From contig JACZTQ010000172.1 of assembly GCA_022573605.1 (NCBI GenBank), positions 1 to 6,972 on the forward strand: a stretch of DNA of 6,972 bases, written 5' to 3'. Positions 1-5,350 of this stretch are shown piece after piece. The notes below the pieces were generated by a model, which saw only the letters and a program-made list of their open reading frames with translations, searched no databases and was not told where the DNA came from. Both the position numbers and the translations under genes were made by a program. The stretch's first letter is position 1. Each line of letters begins with the position of its first letter. The DNA comes from Pseudomonadota bacterium (GTDB taxonomy: Bacteria; Pseudomonadota; Alphaproteobacteria; Rhodobacterales; Rhodobacteraceae).

Positions 1-508
1 GCTTTGCCGGCGGCGAGGGCCGGCCGCAGAAGTGGAAGCTCTCCTCGGTCGGGTCGCCGATCGGCCATTTGCAGGTGCGCTCGGTCAGCGACAGCAGGTC
101 GAGCCGGCGCGCCATCTTCTCGATCTCGGCCAGCGTGGCGCGCGCCGCCCGCTCCTCCGGGGTCGGCAGGCCGGGCGCCCGGGGCTGGGTGGCGTCGCGG
201 ATCACCGGCTGGACGCGCACCACCGGAGCCGGTTTGGCCACCTCCGCCGCGGCGGCGGCGGCCTGCTTGGGCTCGGCCGCGGCTTTCGCCGGGCGGCTGG
301 GCCGGGCCGGCTTGTCCGCCGTCTTGGCCTCGCTGGCGGCGGTCTGCCCGCCCGAGGCGGTGCCGCGGTTCGACAGGCCGAGCCGGTGCACCTTGCCGAT
401 CACCGCGTTGCGGGTCACCCCGCCCAACGCCTTGGCGATCTGGCTGGCGCTCATGCCGTCACCCCAGAGCTGCTTCAGTTTCTCGACCCGATCATCGGTC
501 CAGGACAT
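1..508 (-). CDS. gcrA: GcrA cell cycle regulator (3' end cut by window edge)
   Basis: GcrA works with sigma70 RNA polymerase at promoters carrying GANTC sites methylated by CcrM, coupling transcription to cell-cycle stage. The visible 169 codons begin MSWTDDRVEKLKQLW, the typical GcrA start. A helix-turn-helix of the form ASQIAKALGGVTRNAVIGKV (residues 21-40) follows, then HRLGLSNR. Next is a long Ala/Pro/Lys linker (about 50-115, with six consecutive Ala at 83-88). The conserved C-terminal part then begins (LLSLTERTCKWPIGDP, about 138-153, and FHFCGRP at 158-164). Only the last stretch, usually containing another Cys and His, is missing beyond position 1. The ATG at 508 is preceded by a good Shine-Dalgarno (GAGGAGAG). 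A sigma70-like promoter lies upstream at 591-618. Identification is firm because motif order and wording match the family; the linker is low-complexity and probably disordered. Confidence 0.95.
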   Translation of the reverse strand, partial: MSWTDDRVEKLKQLWGDGMSASQIAKALGGVTRNAVIGKVHRLGLSNRGTASGGQTAASEAKTADKPARPSRPAKAAAEPKQAAAAAAEVAKPAPVVRVQPVIRDATQPRAPGLPTPEERAARATLAEIEKMARRLDLLSLTERTCKWPIGDPTEESFHFCGRPSPPAK

Positions 509-590
509 CGATCTCTCCTCGCTCGCGCGGCCACTGCCCGCCATCCCGGTCAGCGGTGCGGGCAAGCGGCGCCAAATTCTCTCGGGCTCT

Positions 591-618
591 ATTGTAAGCC
601 CGGCGGCGCGGGTTACAA
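591..618 (-). promoter_or_regulatory. Predicted sigma70-type promoter for gcrA
   Basis: Read on the minus strand, TTGTAA (618-613) and TACAAT (596-591) are separated by 16 bases. They match 4/6 and 5/6 of the -35 and -10 consensus. Transcription would start near 584, giving a leader of about 75 bases before the gcrA ATG at 508. The AT-rich hexamers stand out in an otherwise very GC-rich intergenic region. This is a consensus match only. Confidence 0.5.
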
Positions 619-619
619 G
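592..619 (+). promoter_or_regulatory. Predicted sigma70-type promoter for the ABC permease, overlapping the gcrA promoter
   Basis: Read on the plus strand, TTGTAA (592-597) and TACAAG (614-619) are 16 bases apart, each matching 4/6 of consensus. A start near 626 would leave a leader of about 37 bases before the ATG at 663. The -35 of this promoter lies on the -10 of the gcrA promoter and vice versa, so polymerase could bind in only one direction at a time. Inferred from sequence alone. Confidence 0.35.
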
Positions 620-662
620 ATGGCGCGGCGCTCGGGCCGCCGGCAGACCGGTGAGGTATGGC

Positions 663-1466
663 ATGCAGCAACCCGACACCATGGGTATCCGCCGCTTCGG
701 CGCGGTCAACTGGATCGGGCTCGGGGCGCTGGTTGCCCGCGAGGTGCGCCGCTTCACCTCGATCTACCCCCAGACGGTGCTGGCGCCGCTGCTGACCTCG
801 GTGCTGTTCATCCTGGTGTTCATGCTCGCCTTTGGCGAGCGCCGCGGCGATGTGGCGGGGATCGGCTTCGCCGCCTTCCTGGCACCCGGCATCCTGATGA
901 TGTCGGTGATCCAGAACGCCTTCACCAATTCATCCTCCTCGATCGTCGTCGCCAAGATCCAGGGCAACATCGTCGATACCCTGATGCCGCCGCTCAGCCC
1001 GGCCGAACTGCTGGCCGGCTACGCCCTCGGCGCGGCCATCCGCGGGGTGGTCTGCGCGGTGGCGACGGGGGTGCTGATCTTCCCCTTCACCGGGGTCGCG
1101 ATGACCCACCCGCTGTGGGCCGCCGGGTTCGTGCTGTCGGGCTCGCTGATGCTGGCGCTGATGGGGGTGCTGGCGGGGATCTATGCCGACAAGTTCGACC
1201 AGATGTCGGCGATCACCAACTTCGCCATCACGCCGTTGTCGTTCCTGTCCGGCACCTTCTACTCGATCACCGTGCTGCCCGAGCCGTTCCTGACGCTCAC
1301 CCGCCTCAACCCGTTCTTCTACCTGATCGACGGCTTCCGCTACGGCGCGGTCGGGGTCTCGGACGCCGACCCGGCGCTGGGGCTGGCGGTCACCATGGGC
1401 GTAAACGTGGTGCTGGCGGCGATCGGCTGGCGCTGGTTCCAGCGGGGATACCGCTTGAAGTCGTGA
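663..1466 (+). CDS. ABC-2 type transporter, permease subunit
   Basis: This 267-residue protein is a membrane subunit of an ABC-2 type exporter (the YadH/NodJ/DrrB group), which with a separate ATPase moves lipids, polysaccharides or drugs out across the inner membrane. The N-terminal cytoplasmic part (about 1-36) is followed by hydrophobic segments near 38-58, 64-86, 115-145, 152-174, 185-205 and 238-256, the usual six. The family signature is present: PLSFLSGTFY (191-200), then LP, then LNPFFYLIDGFRYG (215-228). Length is typical. The ATG at 663 is chosen because GAGG lies six bases upstream; another in-frame ATG at 681 (MGIRR) is possible. No ATP-binding subunit is visible in the window, so its partner must be encoded elsewhere and the substrate cannot be inferred. 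The gene converges on the methyltransferase with a 13-base gap. Confidence 0.88.
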   Translation: MQQPDTMGIRRFGAVNWIGLGALVAREVRRFTSIYPQTVLAPLLTSVLFILVFMLAFGERRGDVAGIGFAAFLAPGILMMSVIQNAFTNSSSSIVVAKIQGNIVDTLMPPLSPAELLAGYALGAAIRGVVCAVATGVLIFPFTGVAMTHPLWAAGFVLSGSLMLALMGVLAGIYADKFDQMSAITNFAITPLSFLSGTFYSITVLPEPFLTLTRLNPFFYLIDGFRYGAVGVSDADPALGLAVTMGVNVVLAAIGWRWFQRGYRLKS

Positions 1467-1479
1467 CCCAAGCCGCCGC

Positions 1480-2298
1480 TCACCCCGCCGGCTCGACGAT
1501 GAACAGCTCGCGCCGCATGTGACGTTGCTCCAGCACCGCGATGCGGCGGCGCATCCGGGCCTGGCGGGCGTCGAAATCGGCGGCCCCGGTCAGCGGCTCC
1601 AGTTCGCCGCGCAGGCCCTCCTCGGCATCCAGCTTGCGGATGCAACTGGCCCTGAATTCGGCCGTCAGGTCGTGGCGCCGCCGGATCGCCCAGCCGGTCG
1701 CGGCCAGCAGGGTGGGGTAATCGGCGTCCATATCGGCGAATTCCGGGGCGGTCTCCACCGCCCGCGCATGGTCGGCGGCGGACAGTCCCGGCAGGATGTA
1801 GATCACCGAGAACGCCATCCGCCCGGCCGGCCGGACCACCCGTCGGCACTCGGCCAGGACCTCGCGTTTGCGCACCAGGCAGCACAGCACGTCGCTGTGG
1901 TTGAGGGCATCGAAACACCCGTCGCGGAACGGCAGCTGCGCGGCATCGGCGGCCACCGCCAGGCAGGCGCCGGCAAGCCGGTCAGCCACGGCCCGCCCGG
2001 CAGCGATCCGGATCCCCTCGAGCGGCAGGTCGGCCAGGGTCAGGTCGCAGCCGCTCCGCCCGGCGAGATAGAGCGAAGGCCAGCCCGAGCCCGCGCCGAT
2101 CTCCAGCAGCCGCACCCCCGGCGCCAGTTCCAGGGCGGCGGCGATCTGGCCGGCCTCGCCCTGCGTCGCCCAACTGGTGGCGCCATAGTCGCAGCCGCAG
2201 ACGGCGCGCTCGACCGCCCGCACCACGGCCAGATGCCCCTGCCGGTATTGCGCGTCGAAATCGTCGCGCTTGGCCAGCTCCTGCAAAGTCAGGCTCAT
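1480..2298 (-). CDS. Class I SAM-dependent methyltransferase
   Basis: This 272-residue protein has a Rossmann-fold methyltransferase core. Motif I is LLEIGAGSGWPSLYLA (64-79), which binds the methionine part of SAM. An acidic residue at the end of the second strand (LTLADLPLEG, 86-95) should contact the ribose. ADAAQLPF (117-124) is motif II-like. The fourth-strand region is FDALNHSDVLCCL (129-141), and CRRVVRPAGRMAF (151-163) is the post-core segment typical of Methyltransf_11/25 proteins. The N-terminal CDYGATSWATQGEA (36-49) looks like a subfamily signature. The C-terminal third (about 185-272), with many charged residues, probably forms the substrate lid. The substrate is unknown; the family includes small-molecule and lipid-headgroup methylases. 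The start at 2298 has AAGGA a few bases upstream, overlapping a GANTC site. Divergent from the guanidino-modifying enzyme gene. Confidence 0.85.
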   Translation of the reverse strand: MSLTLQELAKRDDFDAQYRQGHLAVVRAVERAVCGCDYGATSWATQGEAGQIAAALELAPGVRLLEIGAGSGWPSLYLAGRSGCDLTLADLPLEGIRIAAGRAVADRLAGACLAVAADAAQLPFRDGCFDALNHSDVLCCLVRKREVLAECRRVVRPAGRMAFSVIYILPGLSAADHARAVETAPEFADMDADYPTLLAATGWAIRRRHDLTAEFRASCIRKLDAEEGLRGELEPLTGAADFDARQARMRRRIAVLEQRHMRRELFIVEPAG

Positions 2299-2332
2299 CG
2301 AATCCTTCTGTCCCCCGCCATTGCGCCCGCAT

Positions 2333-2349
2333 CATGCACCGCCTGCATG
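2333..2349. promoter_or_regulatory. Perfect 17-base dyad in divergent promoter region (candidate operator)
   Basis: CATGCA (2333-2338) and TGCATG (2344-2349) are exact reverse complements separated by CCGCC. The dyad sits in the 110-base gap between two divergent genes, where a dimeric regulator could control both. A weak plus-strand promoter-like pair (TTGTGC 2351-2356, 17-base spacer, TACCGT 2374-2379) lies immediately to its right. No regulator gene is adjacent. Confidence 0.4.
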
Positions 2350-2408
2350 CTTGTGCCTAGCCGCCGGGCCGCTTACCGTCGCGCCTGTTGTCAGACGGGA
2401 GCCGGAAG

Positions 2409-3350
2409 ATGGATGATCGCAACATGCGGGGCGGCGCGCCGCTTCGGGCGCGGATCGAGGGCGGCGGCACGCCGTTGATGACCGAGTGGGGCATGACCTC
2501 GGAGGCCGGCGTGCTCCGCGACGTGCTGCTCGGCCCGGCCGAGGGCTTCCGCTGGATGACCGAGAACGCCGAATGGTCCTCGCTGGTGCGCGACACCCAG
2601 CGCAAGGGCTACAGCTTCGACAAGCAACTCGCCATGCGCCAGCACCGCGAGATGGTGGATGCTTACCACCAGGCCGGGGTCACCACCCATTTCCTGCCGC
2701 TGGACGAGCACAACCCCTACCAGGTCTACGCCCGCGACTCCTCCTTCATGACGCCCTACGGCGCGGTGATCTGCCAGCTGGCCAACCCGCGCCGCCGGGG
2801 CGAATACGCCGCCTGCCTGCGCTTCTACCTGGAGCACGGCATCCCGATCTACGACCTGGTCAGCGCGGGCAATTTCGAGGGCGGCGACTTCAACATGGTC
2901 GGCGACAAGGCGGTGCTGCTGGGCTACACCGATCAGCGCTCCGAGCAGGTCGCGGCGAAGCAGGTCGCCGGCTGGCTCATGGCCGAGGGCTGGGAGATCA
3001 AATGGGCCCCGATCGACCCGTTCTACGTCCATATCGACCTGATGGTCTGCATGCTGAACCAGGACTGCGCGGCGGTCTGCCTCGATACCACCGAGGCGGA
3101 CGTGGTCGATTGGTTGCGCGCCCGCAAGATCGAGATCATCCCGGCGACCTTCCGCGAGACCATGGCGCTGGGCTGCAACGTGGTCGCGCTGGGCCGCGAC
3201 CGGATCCTGTCGAGCGCCGGGGCCAAGGGGCTGAACGACAAGCTCAGGGCGGCGGGCTTCACCGTCTACGACCCGGAGATGACCATGTTCACCCGGGCCG
3301 GCGGCGGGGTCCACTGCATGGCCCAGCCGCTGCGGCGCGCGGCGGCCTGA
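2409..3350 (+). CDS. Dimethylarginine dimethylaminohydrolase / amidinotransferase-family protein
   Basis: This 313-residue enzyme belongs to the guanidino-group-modifying superfamily (DDAH, arginine deiminase, amidinotransferases; COG1834-like). These enzymes attack the guanidinium carbon of arginine or a derivative with a Cys nucleophile, giving citrulline plus an amine, or transferring the amidino group. Catalytic landmarks are in the expected order: ARDSSF (108-113, substrate-binding Asp110), NFEGGDF (155-161, Glu158 and Asp160), YVHIDL (206-211, catalytic His208) and GGGVHCMAQPL (298-308, nucleophile Cys303). There is no signal peptide or membrane segment, so it is cytoplasmic. The ATG at 2409 has GGGAG seven bases upstream; a TTG at 2388 would add seven residues but lacks comparable support. 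Exact substrate (arginine, methylarginine or agmatine-like) is not resolvable. It is divergent from a methyltransferase, which may or may not be functionally linked. Confidence 0.85.
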   Translation: MDDRNMRGGAPLRARIEGGGTPLMTEWGMTSEAGVLRDVLLGPAEGFRWMTENAEWSSLVRDTQRKGYSFDKQLAMRQHREMVDAYHQAGVTTHFLPLDEHNPYQVYARDSSFMTPYGAVICQLANPRRRGEYAACLRFYLEHGIPIYDLVSAGNFEGGDFNMVGDKAVLLGYTDQRSEQVAAKQVAGWLMAEGWEIKWAPIDPFYVHIDLMVCMLNQDCAAVCLDTTEADVVDWLRARKIEIIPATFRETMALGCNVVALGRDRILSSAGAKGLNDKLRAAGFTVYDPEMTMFTRAGGGVHCMAQPLRRAAA

Positions 3351-3378
3351 GGGCCGGACGGCCGGGACCCAAAAGCCC

Positions 3379-3398
3379 TCAATTTTAACGAAATTTGA
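3379..3398. repeat. AT-rich imperfect dyad at left edge of accessory region
   Basis: TCAATTTT (3379-3386) and AAATTTGA (3391-3398) pair at seven of eight positions around AACG. It is the first AT-rich stretch after the guanidino-hydrolase stop codon and lies 35 bases before the toxin ATG. It could be an operator, part of a promoter or junction DNA; no -35/-10 pair is convincing. Confidence 0.3.
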
Positions 3399-3432
3399 AC
3401 ATGCCTCCGGGATAGATGCGCTCACCGCCACC

Positions 3433-4296
3433 ATGGAGATCGAGCGCTTGCAAATTGAAATCGTGAACCCGGACAACTACCGGCGGGCTTTCCTCGCATA
3501 TATTCGGAAAGGAACGCCCATACACCTGTCATTGAAGCAGGGTGTGCCGACGACGCACTATGTCTGGCGGACGCTGGGAGACGACAAGGTGCGGCCATCC
3601 CACGCGGCTAACCATGGCCGGCTTTTCTCCTGGGCCAATCCCCCAGCGACCGGACACCCCGGCGAGGATTACAACTGCCGCTGCGATTGGATTCCGTATA
3701 TCCCCGGTGAAACGGAATTCGCGTATCATGAACTCCTCGACGAATTGACGGATTCGCCGGAACGTTGGGGAGACGACGATTTCTTCCGGCATTTCTTCGA
3801 AGGCGAGGGCCGGGAGGTGACTCTCTCCGATATCGGCCATTTGCGGGCGATTGTGAATCAGCATGCCTATTACGGTGGCGCGGAAAGCGCGTTCCGGCAG
3901 CTGAGCAATCAGATCGCCGATGAAGCGCGCGGGCAGGGTTCCGGGCAATTCAGTTACGTTTTCGATCGCAGCTACGATTTCCGTGGAGTCGCAACTTCGC
4001 ACGGGTATGCGGTCGTCGAAGGCGAATTCGAGGGAAGCGTTTCCAGCCATCGCGGCTATCTCGAAGTGGACGGCTCGATCAATTTTCGTTTCCGCGATGT
4101 GTTTACCGATCCCTTCGGGATTCGAGACGGTCTCATTGGCACGTCCGATCCCGATGCTGTATCGGCTTTCTGGCGCCGGCTTACCGATGGCGGCGGAACG
4201 GTTTACAACATCACCGGCCAATGGCGGACCCGGTTCCGGGCAGAAGTGGCGCTAGAGAGAGAAGTTAGTGAATATCGTGTGCGGAAAGAGAATTGA
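3433..4296 (+). CDS. MuF-motif polymorphic toxin, probably an orphan or 5'-truncated cassette
   Basis: The protein as read has 287 residues. Residues 41-89 carry the phage Mu gpF-like minor head protein motif: HYVWRTLGDDKVRPSHAAN (42-60), GRLFSW (62-67), NPP (69-71), PGEDYNCRC (76-84). This domain is known from phage capsid assembly proteins and also as a module in front of C-terminal toxin domains. No other capsid, terminase or portal gene is present, so a toxin role fits better than a prophage. Residues about 95-170 are acidic and helical-looking. Residues about 172-275 look beta-rich, with alternating hydrophobics, Gly turns and conserved-looking points (SYDF 180-183, HGY 190-192, RDVFTDPFGIRD 221-232, YNITGQW 258-264). 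I do not recognise this domain. No signal peptide or membrane segment is seen. The ATG at 3433 lacks a Shine-Dalgarno and the frame stays open upstream past 3350, suggesting a missing N-terminus. The stop codon overlaps the next gene's start. Base composition is less GC-rich than the flanks. MuF motif identification is good; toxin function is inferred. Confidence 0.65.
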   Translation: MEIERLQIEIVNPDNYRRAFLAYIRKGTPIHLSLKQGVPTTHYVWRTLGDDKVRPSHAANHGRLFSWANPPATGHPGEDYNCRCDWIPYIPGETEFAYHELLDELTDSPERWGDDDFFRHFFEGEGREVTLSDIGHLRAIVNQHAYYGGAESAFRQLSNQIADEARGQGSGQFSYVFDRSYDFRGVATSHGYAVVEGEFEGSVSSHRGYLEVDGSINFRFRDVFTDPFGIRDGLIGTSDPDAVSAFWRRLTDGGGTVYNITGQWRTRFRAEVALEREVSEYRVRKEN

Positions 4297-4763
4297 CTCG
4301 GCGTATCATAAAGTATGTGCTCTTGGGATATGTGACAATATGCACGGTTATTGTCACACTTATTATATGTCTTACGGTGTATTCTCAGGTAACTATTCAA
4401 CTTAGAAAAGCTGAACTTCCCAACGGAACCTATCTCAACCGGGTTCATCTGTTTAGCGAATACGACGATATCGTTCTTCGCCACCCCAGCGGGCGGATTC
4501 TCGTGCCACCCAGTGTCGATTTCGTTTGCTTCAACGACATCTACGTCATGGGAACACGGTATGGGCCGGCACATTCGTCTCGGGGTTTCATCTACCGGAA
4601 AGGTGACGCTGAAGCGGTGTTCGGCGGGGAACGATTTGACCAGATGGAGAAAGAAAGCGGGCTCTGCGAGGAACGGGGCAGCCGTCCGGCGGACGAAGCC
4701 ACCTGGACCGGCTACGGCATTCTAATCAAAGACAAGAGGTATCGCCGCGAATGGTACGAGTAG
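4293..4763 (+). CDS. Membrane-anchored small protein, candidate immunity protein
   Basis: This 156-residue protein has a positive N-terminus (TRRIIK, 2-7), one strongly hydrophobic segment (about 8-30) and a soluble remainder. By the positive-inside rule the soluble part lies in the periplasm. Cys80 and Cys125 could form a disulfide there. No family is recognised. The TTG start (4293-4295) overlaps the upstream TGA (4294-4296), and the purine-rich GGAAAGAG (4283-4290) precedes it, so translation is probably coupled to the toxin gene; no in-frame ATG occurs before the membrane segment. Position directly 3' of a toxin-like gene, small size, low G+C and anchored topology fit an immunity protein guarding against a periplasm- or envelope-acting toxin, as with the anchored immunity protein of colicin M. 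The role is inference; gene reality is well supported by the overlap, topology and the compositional match to its neighbour. Confidence 0.7.
   Translation: MTRRIIKYVLLGYVTICTVIVTLIICLTVYSQVTIQLRKAELPNGTYLNRVHLFSEYDDIVLRHPSGRILVPPSVDFVCFNDIYVMGTRYGPAHSSRGFIYRKGDAEAVFGGERFDQMEKESGLCEERGSRPADEATWTGYGILIKDKRYRREWYE
4331..4358. repeat. Perfect 10-base-pair inverted repeat inside the immunity gene
   Basis: TGTGACAATA (4331-4340) and TATTGTCACA (4349-4358) are exact reverse complements with an 8-base loop. It lies about 40 bases into the gene, in the codons for the membrane segment (YVTI...VIVT). As RNA it would form a stable stem just after the start codon; as DNA it could be an operator. Partial overlap with a repetitive Val/Thr/Ile protein pattern may explain some of it. 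Confidence 0.6.
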
Positions 4764-4771
4764 CGAGGCAG

Positions 4772-4791
4772 AAAAAGGCGGACAACGCCTT
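4772..4791 (-). terminator. Intrinsic terminator of the pentapeptide gene, overlapping its stop codon
   Basis: On the minus strand the stem AAGGCG (4791-4786), loop TTGTC, stem CGCCTT (4780-4775) runs directly into more T residues, giving five consecutive T (4776-4772). The first stem bases are part of the TAA stop codon (4792-4790). The stem is short (6 base pairs) but perfect, and it fills the 26-base gap between two convergent genes. In the plus direction no T tract follows, so it should act mainly on the minus-strand transcript. Confidence 0.6.
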
Positions 4792-5329
4792 AGTCCCGCG
4801 ACGCCGCCCCGCAAGGCTTGATGCTGAACCCCTTCGGCAGCTTCGTCGCCGCATCGCCGCAGGCCTGCGCCAGGCGCCGCGCGGTGAGTCCCCTGACACC
4901 GGTGAGATCGGCGCCCGAGAGGTTGGTCCGGCGCAGATGCGCGCGGCTGAGATCGGCGCCGGTCAGGTCGGCCCCGTCGAACAGCGCCATCGAGAGATCC
5001 GCCTTCTCCAGATCGGCGCCGCGCATGCTCGCCAGCGAGAAGTCGGCGCCGACCAGTTGGGCGCGCTCCATCTCGACCCGCTTGAGGTCGGCGCGCACGA
5101 AGATCGCGTCGGCCAGCGACGCCCCCTTCAGGTCGGCCTCGCGCAGGTCCGCCCTGGCGAAATTGGCGCCCGACAGCGACACGCCCCGCATCTCGGCAAG
5201 GCTGAGGTCGCAACCGGGGCAGCCGCCATTGGCGATGATTTCCGCCAGATCGGTCGCGCCCGCCGCAACCGGCGTGGCCAAAAGCCCGATCGATAGTGCA
5301 GCGAATAGCGCCCTGAACGCTCCCGGCAT
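4790..5329 (-). CDS. Secreted pentapeptide-repeat protein
   Basis: This 179-residue protein begins with a signal peptide (Arg6, hydrophobic 8-19, likely cleavage after TPVAA near 23), so it should be exported to the periplasm. A CPGC motif (37-40) opens the mature domain. From about residue 41 to 145 nearly every fifth residue is Leu, Phe or Met preceded by Ala (NFARADLREADLKGASL, QLVGADF, ADLTGADLSRA), the A(D/N)LXX pattern that folds into a right-handed quadrilateral beta-helix. The C-terminal tail (GLTARRLAQACGD ... LPKGFSIKPC) is typical of periplasmic members and carries Cys157 and Cys173, which may form a disulfide. Function of such exported pentapeptide proteins is not established; the DNA-gyrase-mimic role of cytoplasmic Qnr proteins should not be assumed. 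The ATG has GGAGG five bases upstream. It lies 103 bases after the EamA gene on the same strand, separated by strong hairpins. Confidence 0.88.
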   Translation of the reverse strand: MPGAFRALFAALSIGLLATPVAAGATDLAEIIANGGCPGCDLSLAEMRGVSLSGANFARADLREADLKGASLADAIFVRADLKRVEMERAQLVGADFSLASMRGADLEKADLSMALFDGADLTGADLSRAHLRRTNLSGADLTGVRGLTARRLAQACGDAATKLPKGFSIKPCGAASRD

Positions 5330-5350
5330 GGCGGCCTCCGACGAATTTCA

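Noticed and set aside
69..662. Extension of the ABC permease frame upstream through the gcrA gene
   Set aside because: The extra residues are antisense to gcrA, and the ATG at 663 has a good ribosome binding site and begins a normal-length permease.
3352..3370. GGCCGGACGGCC hairpin after the guanidino-hydrolase stop as a terminator
   Set aside because: Only a 4-bp stem with a 4-base loop, and no T tract follows.
2391..3476. Long minus-strand open frame opposite the guanidino-hydrolase gene
   Set aside because: The plus-strand protein has all catalytic motifs in order; the antisense translation shows no recognisable motif.
3529..4221. Minus-strand open frame opposite the toxin gene
   Set aside because: The plus strand carries the recognisable MuF motif and an overlapping downstream gene; the antisense product shows no motif.
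3433..4296. Reading the MuF gene as part of a prophage
   Set aside because: No portal, terminase, capsid, tail or integrase genes are nearby, and the flanking genes are ordinary chromosomal functions.
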